IMG/VR virus record: IMGVR_UViG_3300047562_003832 | Location: 1-25,430 of that record | DNA length: 25,430 nt | Strand: one strand, 5' to 3' | Origin: a virus | Shown: one piece after another, positions 1 through 10,900 of the stretch | Numbering within the stretch: position 1 is the first letter of the stretch | Layout: every line of letters starts with the position of its first letter | The notes under the pieces: generated by a model | The model's database searches: none | Seen by the model: the letters and a program-made list of their open reading frames with translations, nothing else | Told to the model about the DNA's origin: nothing | Position numbers and translations under genes: made by a program

Positions 1-3000
1 CATCTACGCTTGTTCCAGATACAGTTCTTAACAATGATGAAACTGATGTATTTTCTGGAGTTAGTACGTTAAAATATGGTGCAATTGATGAAAATTGAAT
101 ATTTTGTGATGCTTTACAATTTGATCCACCAACTATTCTTTCATCAATAAAACTTAACTGATTATCACCAAAAGATTTATCACTCAAGTATGTTCTATCA
201 AATTCTAAATGGTACTTATCAATTCCTCTAAGAGACTTGAGGGTTGAATTTGATGGTAAACTGTGTTGCTTATTAATTCTGGAAAGCGAAACTCCATTCA
301 ATTCATATTTGTAAAGTAAATCTCCAACATTATGAGAGATATTTGGAGATCCAAATCTAGATCTTTGTCCAATGGTTAGAGATTGGGAACCAACATCAAT
401 GTATGAAATAACTTCATTGTTAATTAATACATATCCCGGATTGCTTGCGTTAACAGGTTTACCCTCAAAAGATGTAAAGTTCGATGTACTAGCTACTGAT
501 ATGGACAATGAATTTGAAACAATATTAGCAGTAATTGGTTCGGGAACAGTATCTGGAAAAACATTTGAAATAACTACAATATTATTATTTGATTGCATAC
601 CGTGATTATATTGAGTTACTTCAAATATATTTCCCGAATAAATGTAATTCGGGACATATGTTGGTTTAATTACTTGAGTTGATGCCATAGATACTAATGT
701 TGACCCATTATAATATGATATTGGTTGCCCCAAACTAAACTCAAGTCCTTGAACATTAGTGAGATACAAAGTATCAATATTTTGAATGGATGAAACTGTC
801 AATCTTGCACCTCTTCCCCTTACTACTGAACTTGTAGTAATTCCCAAAACATCACCAACAATATATCCAGATCCACTAAAAGCTATTGATACGTTAGATA
901 TTTTATTATTTGTTACAGTAATGTTGGCCGTTGCACTCATACCATAACCAGTAATACTATAAAGTGGAACAGATGTAAATGTTCCATTTGAATATCCAGT
1001 TCCAACATTTGAAGTTGTAATTGCGACTATATTTCCACCGACATTTTCGATATATCCAAATGCATTTCCTTCATAAACTTTTGTTCCTGGAGTTAAAATA
1101 TTTCCGACAACTGAAATCTGGGAGGTTGTAATACCTACATTTAATTTTCTTGGTAAAGTTTTGATTGGATTGTTTGTTAATTTTGGTATATTTAAATCAT
1201 CAATATATGTTGTGCTTCCTACAGAAATATTGGGATTGTGGAAATATGCAGTTCCATTAGAAGAAGTAAAATTGCATTTATATAAAACAAAAGTTAAATC
1301 TTCTGATATAGAAGAATTCCAAATAGAACCATTTTGAGGTTTATATAAGTTTCCTCCAATATAATTGTTAGAATAGATTACTTGTTCAGCATTTGGTAAA
1401 TTTTGAGTAGATATAGTTGGTTGATTAGTTTGTGCTGTCCAAACTTTATAATTACTTGATGAAGAACAAATTAAAGAAATTGCATATTGTTTATTTGGTT
1501 CAAGATAAATTGGTGATGAAAATTTGACATTTGTTGCCACTTGCCCCGTGCTAGATGTAGTAATTCCGGAAGGATAAAGTTCAGCACGTGCATAATCTTG
1601 AACTAAATTACGTTTTGGTGTGCCCCCAATATCTGTTTCTCTAATTTCAACAAATATTTTTTCTGTAGAATCTTTATCAGCAAAATATAAATCTACTGAT
1701 GATAAGAACATACCATCATTATCAGTTCTAAAAGTTTGTGACAAAGGATCAGTTCTTAAAGCACTTAAAGGTAAAGCAGCAGATGGTCTTCTTAAAGAAA
1801 TACTTTCTGTGTAGGTTTGAGAATTTACGATACCATTTGCATAAAATGTATTTTGAGTAAATGAAACTGTGGTGGAAGGTGAATTAGTAAAACTGGATGA
1901 TAATTTAAAAGTTTTTGTGCCCACCCCAAAAGAAACTGATGGTGCTGGAGATTGAAATGAATTTCTTATAAAGAAACATCCGATTAAATCTCCAACATTA
2001 TCAGTAATTAAAGATTGCGTAGAAACAGTTGCTTCCGCCCCAGAAGTTTTTCCAATTAAAATTGCACCTTGTGGTAAATAACCAAAAAATCTACCTGAAG
2101 CATCATCTGCTAGAGAATAAGTATCTATATTTAAAGTAGTCGATGCTGAAGAATATGCAGGTAGACTTAATGAAGTATTGTATGGATTTTGTGTATATGA
2201 TACTATTGGAGTAATAGAATTATAAATTCCTTTTTTATGTGTTGGAGTGGCTAATCTAAAACTGGCAACTTTAATTCCAGCATAGTACCCATCAACTGTT
2301 TCACCAACCTGGAACGAAGAAGAACCAGAACTCATTGATATTTGTAATAATTTTGGTATAAAATCAATACTTGAATTTCCATCGAAGAATGAATAATACT
2401 GTGTATTTGGTTGCAACCCAGTAGCTTCAAATTGAATGTTTTTTGATTTAAATTTATCTGATGAATTATTATCTAATAAAGTTTCATTTACAAATGAATT
2501 ATTCCATTCGCCCTGCGTTTTTATTATAATTCCATTTTCAGAATTAATTGATCTTACCCAAGTATCTGAAGATGGAGTTAATTTAACATATCCATTATAG
2601 TTTGAAACTCCTGCAGGATTTACATTTTGATAAGCAGTAGCATAAGTTTGTCCAATTCCTGCCGAAATTTCTGTATAGTTTAATGTTAACAAATCTCCTG
2701 TTTTTTTAATATTATTATCTAGAGGAATAAAATTAGAAGAAAAGTCTAAAGAATCAATATTAGCACTTTCATTAGTACCAATCTCAGACTTTAATGAATA
2801 AAATGAAATGTTGGCGTTCAATTCTTCATTTTTCTTATTTATTACGCATTTTGTATCTAAATCTTTCAAATTTATAAAATTATTAGTTTTAAAATTATCA
2901 ACAAAAAATCCAGATTTAAATCTATTAACTCCATCAGAATCTAAAACTTGTAATGCTTGGGTGTTTAATTCTAATAAAGAAAGAGATGATGCTATTTCTA

Positions 3001-6000
3001 AATTTTCAATTCTATTTTCTAAAGATTCAATGTCTCTCATTGTATATCTTTTATTATTTGTAAGTCTAACTACACTATCTGTTGGACTATACAAATATGC
3101 GGGAAATTCAATTATCGCAATATCCATAGAATCATCAATCGAAGATGGAGCCTTAGGATTTAAAGAAGAAACTCCTTTTATTAAGTTAAATGAACCACTC
3201 TTACTTAAAACTATTTTATCTATTCTAGGAAGATAAAATGAGTATCCAATTGTAGAACTTTCATTTGGAGATAATACCAAAGTTGGATTATTACCTGCAG
3301 ATGAAAATGAACGACTTGCAAAATCAAATGGTGATAAAGAAGTAGAAGTGAAAGGAGAAACTCTTGGTCTAAAATCAAGAATATCTGATGCTCTAGTATT
3401 ATTTGATAAAATTGGTATGTCTTTTTGATATCTTTCAGAATCGTATGAATTTACAGTGTAAACATCTCCATTATCACTAGATGGTACATTATAATAATCG
3501 TAAATTACTAGAAGTTTTCTCGCAGGGGAAGTATTCGGATTTTTTCTAACTATTCTTGAATAATCATAATATTGTTCTCTTTGTCCTTTATCAAGAGTAT
3601 ATTCTTGTGTTCTATCAATATAAGAACCAACATCAACTGATTGAATTGGTGCAGAAATATTTGATTCTTTAAATACTACTGTTTCTCCATTAATAAATCT
3701 GTTTGAATTTAAATAAACAAATTCAATTTTTGTAGAAGTATTTCTTGTAACTATTTGTGCAACCGCACCACTAGTCTGACCTACAATCTGTTCACCCAAA
3801 ATAGAATTGGTATTTAAATTTAGCCCATTTTGAAAATTTAATCCATCTAAAATTGGCGATGATATATTAACTGACTCATAAACTGCAATAATATTTGCTA
3901 CATCTGGAACATTTAGAGAAATTTCTTCATCTTCAACTCTTAATCCGTAAAAAGGACTTGTTGAAAGACCAGAAATTGTTGTAGAAATTCCAGAAATGCA
4001 TTTATTAATTTCAAGTTTTTGACTTCTTACATATATTTTTTGTTTATTGCGTATTGAATTTTTCTTAACAGTAGAATTAATGGTAACGTTAGATTGATTT
4101 GGAGTTAATCCACTAAAAGTAATAAAAGTTCCAGAACTATCTAAAGAAAATTTATCGTAAGTCAATGGTTCTACAGTTCCATTGGAATAAAATATAGAAT
4201 ATCTTTCAGTATCGAAAGTTTCAAAATATGCACTTGTAATCCCAACATCAGATAAACTCAATGATAAACTTCCGACAGAATTGGTAGATTTTCCTGTAGT
4301 TTGTCTGGTAACTTTTATATCAGAATTAGTAAAATTAACATCAGATATATTTTTATTGTTTAATTTTGCATATAAAAATGCATTTTCTTCATTTTGAATA
4401 GAAGGAATTCCTAATGAAAATGTTACATTAGTTAAAGTATTTGGAACTCCACCATCACAAATACCTGCTACTGTTGAAACTCCAGAAAGAGTGATTGAAA
4501 GTCCATCTGATGAAACCTGTGAAATTCTGTTAAATGTTTCTGTACTAAACCCAGATCTTTGATATTTAATAATTGTGTTAGTTGAAATTCCTGAAAAATT
4601 TCTTCCCGCACAAGTAGCAATTCCAGATGAGCTAATAGTCAAAATATCATTTGAATTAAAGTTAGGTGCTAATCTACTTGTTAAAAATGTATCAGCAGCA
4701 AAATCTGTTGATAATCCAATAGAGCTTGAATCTTGATATACTGATTTTATATCAGATATACTATATGCTCTGATATTTTCTATTGTTCTTGAAATTATTG
4801 TTGAACCATTTATTAAAATTTTCTCTCCAGGACTAAATGAACCAGAAGTTTGAGTAATAGTTATTGTTTCGTTTGTAGGAGAAGAAACAACGTATCCAGA
4901 AGCTCCACTACTCAATCCTTTAATATACGTAGATATGGGACATTCAATAGAACTTAAAGATTGATTTAATGTTAACTTAGTATAAGTTTGAATATCAAAT
5001 AAGTATAAATCCCAAGTTGTAGCACTATTAGAATATGGTGTATTACTTAGATTAAATGAATATACTCTTGCTTTTCCAATTTCTGTTCCACTTCCTGCAA
5101 TAGTTGAATTTTTTCTTTGATCATATAATCCTATAGTATGATTATTATCAATGCCAATCACCGGGGATCCAGAAATATTATTAATTTTTAATAAGTTCCC
5201 CATTTCAAATGGAACAGATGATGTAGATAATGAAAATTTATCTCTTGGCTTTTCTACATCTAAGATAGTAGTTTCATTTTTTTCTATATCAAATCCTTTT
5301 ACGTATGCTTTTCCTGGAGAAATTTTTACCGATAACAGATTTGATGATGGAATATTATTCTGGTCAGTTTTTTGTGTTTCTAGATATATTCCATCGGACG
5401 AAATTTGATTATTTAAAGAGTCTTTTACCTCAATTGTAAATGGTGTAAGTGCATAATCTCCAGATTCATCATATGTTCTTTTTGCAATATACTCTTTTAT
5501 TAATGAATAAGTATTGCTATCTTGTATTTTTTTAATTACTCCATTAGATATTCTTAATATTTCAATAAAATTTTTATCATCTAAATCTGTAAGTGCTTTT
5601 TTGGATAAAAATGTTGAAATTTTTAATCTGTCTGCTCCTGGAGCTGAAAAGTTTGAAAATCCTTTAGCATTATCAAATAAATCTTGGTTTTCTGCCGATG
5701 CAAATTCTATAGATTCTAAAATATTCAAACCAATTCTATAAGAAGGGGTATTAGTATATTGGTCTAATATTAAAGTATCTTCATTTACTTTTACAAATGT
5801 TCCTCTTATAAAATAAACACCTTCAGTAATTGTCACTGCAGATCCCGTTGCTATTGCATTGGAGTTTATTAATGATGCAATTGTTTGCCCAGAATTTATA
5901 GTAGTATTTCCATATTTAAATGTATCAAGTGTTATTAAAGTTTCACCATCTGTAAATGGGTTAATATTATAATTTGCATCTGAATTTAAATACTTAACAT

Positions 6001-6382
6001 ATAATGTATAAGTATCAATAGAAGATTCTGTTTTAGTAATTACATTCTGAATAATTGCTGTAATTTGAGAATTTTGCCCTTTAATTTTTTTACCTATTAA
6101 TTCATTTAGATATATTCCAACATCTAACCCCAAATGTGAATCATTAATTTTTACTGCATAATAATTTGAATCATATATGATATTTCCAGGAATAACAACC
6201 GATCCATCTTTAAAAAAATGAGAACCAAAAGATTGTATTTGATTCTGTAAAATAGATTGTAATGTTACTAATTCACGTGATTGAACTGGAAATCCTGGTT
6301 TAAATAAGACTCTGTGGAAATTTTTAGCAGGATCAAAGTCATCAAAATATGGTGATATATTTAAGTTTGTTTTTTGGGACAT
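1..6382 (-). CDS. Giant DUF4815-type tail/baseplate structural protein, C-terminus cut by the window edge
   Basis: The frame is open from an ATG at 6382 to the left edge with no stop, giving 2127 complete codons. Residues 10-18 (SPYFDDFDP), 26-38 (LFKPGFPVQSREL) and the following LQSILQNQIQSFGSH stretch are what I know as the signature of DUF4815, a family in large cyanophage virion proteins that follow gp8. The middle is serine-, threonine- and asparagine-rich with many G-I/V/L-S-T motifs, like a beta-rich fibre. Residues about 1112-1129 (KRYTMRDIESLENRIENLE) look like a short coiled coil. Residues about 1545-1640, starting LSQTFRTDNDGMFLSSVDLYF, resemble a jelly-roll module seen in cyanophage fibre proteins. 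Further on are GTGYSNGTF and SGSGYIVGD repeats like those of the two upstream proteins. The start is 3 nt after the gp8 stop, so translation is probably coupled. A fibre or spike role is inferred; the receptor-binding tip would lie outside the window. Confidence 0.85.
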   Translation of the reverse strand, partial: MSQKTNLNISPYFDDFDPAKNFHRVLFKPGFPVQSRELVTLQSILQNQIQSFGSHFFKDGSVVIPGNIIYDSNYYAVKINDSHLGLDVGIYLNELIGKKIKGQNSQITAIIQNVITKTESSIDTYTLYVKYLNSDANYNINPFTDGETLITLDTFKYGNTTINSGQTIASLINSNAIATGSAVTITEGVYFIRGTFVKVNEDTLILDQYTNTPSYRIGLNILESIEFASAENQDLFDNAKGFSNFSAPGADRLKISTFLSKKALTDLDDKNFIEILRISNGVIKKIQDSNTYSLIKEYIAKRTYDESGDYALTPFTIEVKDSLNNQISSDGIYLETQKTDQNNIPSSNLLSVKISPGKAYVKGFDIEKNETTILDVEKPRDKFSLSTSSVPFEMGNLLKINNISGSPVIGIDNNHTIGLYDQRKNSTIAGSGTEIGKARVYSFNLSNTPYSNSATTWDLYLFDIQTYTKLTLNQSLSSIECPISTYIKGLSSGASGYVVSSPTNETITITQTSGSFSPGEKILINGSTIISRTIENIRAYSISDIKSVYQDSSSIGLSTDFAADTFLTSRLAPNFNSNDILTISSSGIATCAGRNFSGISTNTIIKYQRSGFSTETFNRISQVSSDGLSITLSGVSTVAGICDGGVPNTLTNVTFSLGIPSIQNEENAFLYAKLNNKNISDVNFTNSDIKVTRQTTGKSTNSVGSLSLSLSDVGITSAYFETFDTERYSIFYSNGTVEPLTYDKFSLDSSGTFITFSGLTPNQSNVTINSTVKKNSIRNKQKIYVRSQKLEINKCISGISTTISGLSTSPFYGLRVEDEEISLNVPDVANIIAVYESVNISSPILDGLNFQNGLNLNTNSILGEQIVGQTSGAVAQIVTRNTSTKIEFVYLNSNRFINGETVVFKESNISAPIQSVDVGSYIDRTQEYTLDKGQREQYYDYSRIVRKNPNTSPARKLLVIYDYYNVPSSDNGDVYTVNSYDSERYQKDIPILSNNTRASDILDFRPRVSPFTSTSLSPFDFASRSFSSAGNNPTLVLSPNESSTIGYSFYLPRIDKIVLSKSGSFNLIKGVSSLNPKAPSSIDDSMDIAIIEFPAYLYSPTDSVVRLTNNKRYTMRDIESLENRIENLEIASSLSLLELNTQALQVLDSDGVNRFKSGFFVDNFKTNNFINLKDLDTKCVINKKNEELNANISFYSLKSEIGTNESANIDSLDFSSNFIPLDNNIKKTGDLLTLNYTEISAGIGQTYATAYQNVNPAGVSNYNGYVKLTPSSDTWVRSINSENGIIIKTQGEWNNSFVNETLLDNNSSDKFKSKNIQFEATGLQPNTQYYSFFDGNSSIDFIPKLLQISMSSGSSSFQVGETVDGYYAGIKVASFRLATPTHKKGIYNSITPIVSYTQNPYNTSLSLPAYSSASTTLNIDTYSLADDASGRFFGYLPQGAILIGKTSGAEATVSTQSLITDNVGDLIGCFFIRNSFQSPAPSVSFGVGTKTFKLSSSFTNSPSTTVSFTQNTFYANGIVNSQTYTESISLRRPSAALPLSALRTDPLSQTFRTDNDGMFLSSVDLYFADKDSTEKIFVEIRETDIGGTPKRNLVQDYARAELYPSGITTSSTGQVATNVKFSSPIYLEPNKQYAISLICSSSSNYKVWTAQTNQPTISTQNLPNAEQVIYSNNYIGGNLYKPQNGSIWNSSISEDLTFVLYKCNFTSSNGTAYFHNPNISVGSTTYIDDLNIPKLTNNPIKTLPRKLNVGITTSQISVVGNILTPGTKVYEGNAFGYIENVGGNIVAITTSNVGTGYSNGTFTSVPLYSITGYGMSATANITVTNNKISNVSIAFSGSGYIVGDVLGITTSSVVRGRGARLTVSSIQNIDTLYLTNVQGLEFSLGQPISYYNGSTLVSMASTQVIKPTYVPNYIYSGNIFEVTQYNHGMQSNNNIVVISNVFPDTVPEPITANIVSNSLSISVASTSNFTSFEGKPVNASNPGYVLINNEVISYIDVGSQSLTIGQRSRFGSPNISHNVGDLLYKYELNGVSLSRINKQHSLPSNSTLKSLRGIDKYHLEFDRTYLSDKSFGDNQLSFIDERIVGGSNCKASQNIQFSSIAPYFNVLTPENTSVSSLLRTVSGTSVD

Positions 6383-6385
6383 TTT

Positions 6386-7945
6386 TTAAAATTCCAGTAT
6401 AATTTTAATGTCTTCTTTTTGTCTTGGATTTCTTGTAACCACGGGTCTATTGTCTAAATAAAGAATAGTTCCACTTCTTTTATTTATCTCTCCTAATGCA
6501 ATACCATCGGTAAATTGAGTTGCTAAATTTACTATCTTGGTTGAAGAAACTGATGTTGTTATTCCATTAAAATTTGAATCTATTGTGCAACTAAAGTTTG
6601 TTTCAGATGTAATCACACCACCAAAAGGATTAAAGTTAACTACAGTAGACTCATTAACAACATTGAAAGAATCTTTTTGATCATATGACTCTGCGTTAAA
6701 ATATAATGATCTGTCTGAAAAATATTTTAAAACCTTAGTTTCATCATCATATGATGCAATATAACCCACTGCCGTTCCAACTCCAGTAACTGATTGAAAT
6801 ATTTTTGTACCTGGAATAGCATCTGATGAATTGGTAACAGGTGATATAAGTTTTAAAGAATTTAAATTTGAAAATTGACCTTCTGTAAATATTGAAGTAG
6901 AGGATCCTACTCTTGTTGGATTTTTAATAATCCCAATTTGAGAAAATTTAGTATCTACAGGAAAATCTTTTGTAGAATCATCAAATCTACAGTAAATTAA
7001 AACTTTATCAGTTCCAAGTTCCGTATAAATGTCATAACCATGACCTTTAGATGGTGGAATAATTGGTATTAATCGTGCAAATTCTGTTGCTCCAGAGTTA
7101 ATTGGTGACAAATCAACTCTACCATATGAATAATTTTTTCCACCAGAAGAAACTGTAGCTTCAGTTATTTTTCCAGCATTAACATTTACTATAACTTTTG
7201 CACCGCTACCGTCCCCAATAATATCTAATTCCGCATTTGTAACATTATATCCAGAACCTTGTTTATCTATATAAACTTTTTTTATTTGATTATTATTAAC
7301 AGTTGCGTCTCCACTTTCACGAACTGCTTGAATCTGGGCATCAATTGAAGTTTCCCAATCATTGGGAACGGGAATATATTCTATAGAGTCAAATTTAATA
7401 ATATCACTTGGAGATATTGTAAAAAGATATTTCCAAATGTATCCGTCACCACTTTCTCCAGCTCTGGATGGTTCTAAATCAATAAATGTTGGCTCATCTT
7501 GAGAAAAATTTCCACCAGGTTTTGTTCCATTTGAACCATTATCAATACAAATATAAACTCTGTAATCGCTATTAATTACATAATAATTTGCATCATATAA
7601 TCTAGTAGAGCTAGTTTGTGGAGATTGGTTGTAAATATCATAATCATGGCGATACATTTCATATATTGTTCCCTGTGTCCAGTTCACTCTTCTAATTAAT
7701 CTTCTTACATTATTTGCTGTTATTCTTTTTCCAAAAACAATTGTATCTCTTACATGATTTAAATAATTTATACTATCAATTGGACTAGGAACATTTGTAT
7801 CCCATGTAGTAGAACGACCAAATCCAACACTTGATGGATTTGGGAGACTCAAAAAAACATAATAAGAATTATTGGTATCTTGAATCGAATCAATAAAGTT
7901 ATTCGCATTTAAAATTCTAAATTGATCCGTAACAATTGCAGACAT
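6386..7945 (-). CDS. 8: Baseplate wedge protein gp8
   Basis: 519 residues, against 334 in T4 gp8. Three stretches match T4 gp8 as I remember it. The first is N-terminal: AIVTDQFR at 3-10, FGRSTTWD at 42-49 and a P-x-DS at 55-58. The second is GDGYIWKYLF at 166-175 followed by EYIPVP. The third is at the C-terminus, where SGTILYLDNRPVV and the final IKIILEF correspond to T4's GEMIYMENRPPI and INILFTF. In T4, gp8 is a dimeric wedge component that joins the gp7 arm. Residues about 229-276 carry a GSGY/GDGSGA beta repeat that I do not recall in T4 gp8 and that accounts for part of the extra length; the same repeat occurs in both neighbouring proteins. There is a late promoter 18 nt ahead of the ATG and no clear Shine-Dalgarno. 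Confidence 0.9.
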   Translation of the reverse strand: MSAIVTDQFRILNANNFIDSIQDTNNSYYVFLSLPNPSSVGFGRSTTWDTNVPSPIDSINYLNHVRDTIVFGKRITANNVRRLIRRVNWTQGTIYEMYRHDYDIYNQSPQTSSTRLYDANYYVINSDYRVYICIDNGSNGTKPGGNFSQDEPTFIDLEPSRAGESGDGYIWKYLFTISPSDIIKFDSIEYIPVPNDWETSIDAQIQAVRESGDATVNNNQIKKVYIDKQGSGYNVTNAELDIIGDGSGAKVIVNVNAGKITEATVSSGGKNYSYGRVDLSPINSGATEFARLIPIIPPSKGHGYDIYTELGTDKVLIYCRFDDSTKDFPVDTKFSQIGIIKNPTRVGSSTSIFTEGQFSNLNSLKLISPVTNSSDAIPGTKIFQSVTGVGTAVGYIASYDDETKVLKYFSDRSLYFNAESYDQKDSFNVVNESTVVNFNPFGGVITSETNFSCTIDSNFNGITTSVSSTKIVNLATQFTDGIALGEINKRSGTILYLDNRPVVTRNPRQKEDIKIILEF

Positions 7946-7963
7946 ATTACTATCTTTTTTTTA

Positions 7964-7971
7964 TATTTATA
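7964..7971 (-). promoter_or_regulatory. T4-type late promoter (TATAAATA) for gene 8
   Basis: The minus strand reads TATAAATA, identical to the T4 late promoter consensus recognised through phage sigma gp55. It sits in the 31-nt gap between the stop of the gp7-like gene and the ATG of gene 8, and its last base is 18 nt before the ATG. The transcript would therefore begin only about a dozen bases before the start codon. This gives gp8 and the giant downstream gene a transcript independent of the 12.4-kb gene before them. Confidence 0.75.
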
Positions 7972-7976
7972 CTTAA

Positions 7977-10900
7977 TTATTTAAGTTCCTTACTTAATCC
8001 GCCAGTGTTTCTTAATCCATAACCTCTCCTAAGTATTTGTGGATATGTTGTAAGGCCACTATTTACAGTGTATCCACTTACATTTATAGATACTGGATTA
8101 TTAGATCTACTTATTCCGCTCAATCTTCCCCAAGAAAATCGTCCACAAAAATTTCCATTAGTTGAAATGCCAGAAATATTTGATGTTGATAAAACATTGC
8201 AAGTTATTACTCCAACTAAGTTATCTCTTGAAATTTGATTAATTATAAAAATATTATCAAAAAATGATGTTCCTATTCCAACAACATCATTATCAGAAGA
8301 GTTAATTGAAATAACTCCATTTCCAATATTTGTTTGTGATACAAGTATTGGATATCCGACAACAAGAGAATCTATATTTGTTAATGAATCATATTGAAGA
8401 TTAAATTGTAATGCTAAAGGATTTGATCCAGTTCCAGTAGATGTTGTTATTCCAGTTATTATTCCACTAAAACCCTCAGCAAATTTAATTTGGGGTATTA
8501 ATTCTCTAGTAAACTCCGGAGGAGTGCATATAATTTGTGGTGGATTTGTGACAGTATATCCACTTCCAGGATTAGTTATTGATATGGAAGATACTGTTCC
8601 TGCTGCAGAAACTGAGGCCGTGGCAGTTGCTGTACTACCAATTCCTATAGGATTTGCAATTTTCAGAGTTAGTATAGAACCGGGTGTGTATCCATTTCCT
8701 CCGGTCAATATTTCGATAGATTCTATTGTAGATGCTGCACTTACATTAGCTGTAAATCCTGCAGAAATTATTTCATTTGATTCTATTATTAAACCTTCAA
8801 ATTGTTGAATTACTGTTGATGTATTTGGATCATTTTCCTCATATTTAAAAAATTGTGCATCATCTACAAAAATTTCCCCATCTGTAGGAGAAACATTACT
8901 TATAATCTTTGCAGATGGAACTACAAGAGTTTCAATAGAATCTCTTGATTTAAATTCAAAATTCTGATTAATTATCAAATCTCTTTTTTGTTTTTCCCAA
9001 TGTATAGGTCTGAAAATATTTTCATCTACCCCATCACCTAAGTATACCCCAGTTTCTAAGACATCTGCACTTTGGATTAAAGAAACAATACGATTTGTTT
9101 GAGGTACTGTAGAAGGTATAAAATTATGCTTGTCTAATCTTAAAGTGTCTCCTGGTTTTACCGTTTCATTTACATTTATTAAAGAACTATCAACATCTCT
9201 TGTTCCTCTGTAGAAAAATATTGCAATATTATCTTCTGGCTTTGGAGGTTCTCTAAATCTAAACGTGGTTCCACCATTAAAAGTATAAGAAACACCAGGT
9301 TCCTGCATAACCCCATTAAGAAATATTAACAATAGTGTATTAAAATCAATTAAATTTGATTCTATATTACCCTTATCTTTTTCAAAACTCAATAATTCAT
9401 TATTTCTAAAAAGTGGAAATCTAGTTCTAAAACCATCTTGGAAATTTTTAATACTGTCAATGTAATCAAGTTCACCCAATTGCCAACATGCAAAAGAATC
9501 TACAAATATTTCCTCAACAGTAAATACTAATTTTTCTATAGGAGATGATAATCTTGCATCAGTAACCAATCCAACGACTTCAAATTTATCTCCACGCATA
9601 AAAGCGTATCCTGGTTTTGTAATATTAAAAGATTTAACCTCAAAAAAACTATTCCCAACTCCAGTTACAGAACTTTCTCCAACATTAACGGTTACAGAAA
9701 GTCCAATTCCAGTTTCCGTTGTATTTCCAACAGAAAGTCTAGAAACACCAATTATAGAAAGATTTTCATATGAAGGACTATCAATCTTAAACATTGGGTT
9801 AGTGTATCCACTACCTCCATTCAATATATTGAATGATAGCGTTCCACCAGCACCTACAGTAGCAGTTATAACAGCTCCACTTCCTGTTGAATCAGTTACA
9901 CCTACTGAAATAGTTCCTCCACGATATCCAGATCCTACTATATCAGTAGATCCAGTGCCAACAGATATAATACTACCTGCTCCATTAGTAACGGCAGTTA
10001 CTGAAGCACCAACCAACGGAGCATACCCCAAACCTCCTGTCGATCCAAGTGAGATTATAATACCTCCACGTGGAACTTGATTTTGGTTAACATCAGAATC
10101 AACAATTATTACATCATCACTATTCGGTCTAGTAATGGATGTAAAAGTTATAGTTGTTATTCCTGAATTTTCTGATGATGTTAATACGTAATTATTTCCT
10201 GCATTATTTTCAGTATCAGGAGTTTGAAATACATCGTTAATAAACACTAATCCACTTCCAGGTTCAACTCCAGAAGTATTTTGACCTTGAACACTCAAAT
10301 TAAATGTTCTTCCTATTCCAGTAAACTGTGATGATACATCATCGTATAATTTATTAAATTCATAGTCTCTACGTAAAAACACTCTACCATTAAATGTAGA
10401 TTTTGGAAGAGGTAGTCCACTTTGATCTAATCTATTATTATTTCCTTTTCCGTCAGGAGCTTCTGTAAAGTGAATTTTATTTCCAACAATATTAAATGAA
10501 CCTCTATAAATTCTGGCCTCAGTTCCATCTAAATGAGACGTAGCAGATGTTCCGACAAATCCCCTATTAACTTCAACAATAGGAATGGTTCCAACACCCG
10601 TAACAGGTCCAGTATTTGTTGTTCCAAATCCTACATTAATAACTCTAACATATTCATCATCTATTTTAATTAAATCCTTAGGTGCTATAGAAGATATTCC
10701 AGAAAGTCCAAAAAAAGTTATTCCTGCACCTATTGATCCACCATTGTATTGTATAGTATGATTTACTGGAGTCCATATCAATGGATATTGATTTACACCA
10801 TTAACTGTAATCAAGCATTTTTCTAACTTCTTTTTCATTTCAAGCTTGTGTAAATTTCCAGATCCATTGTTTGTAAAGGTAAATCCTATCCCACTCCCAC

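Noticed and set aside
372-5741. Plus-strand open frames of 64-142 codons under the DUF4815-type gene
   Set aside because: They lie opposite a continuous 2127-codon minus-strand frame that shows family motifs, and they have no Shine-Dalgarno or recognisable protein features.
1-6382. Diversity-generating retroelement or other variable-tip system acting on the fibre-like protein
   Set aside because: No reverse transcriptase, template repeat or near-identical repeat pair was seen, and the C-terminal end where a variable region would sit is outside the window.
8524-10080. Plus-strand open frames rich in proline (VYPLPG, MYPLPP, AYPKPP motifs)
   Set aside because: They are the antisense of GGSGY-type repeats in the gp7-like gene: the proline-tyrosine strings arise because the repeat codons read that way on the other strand. 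The minus-strand frame is continuous and makes sense.
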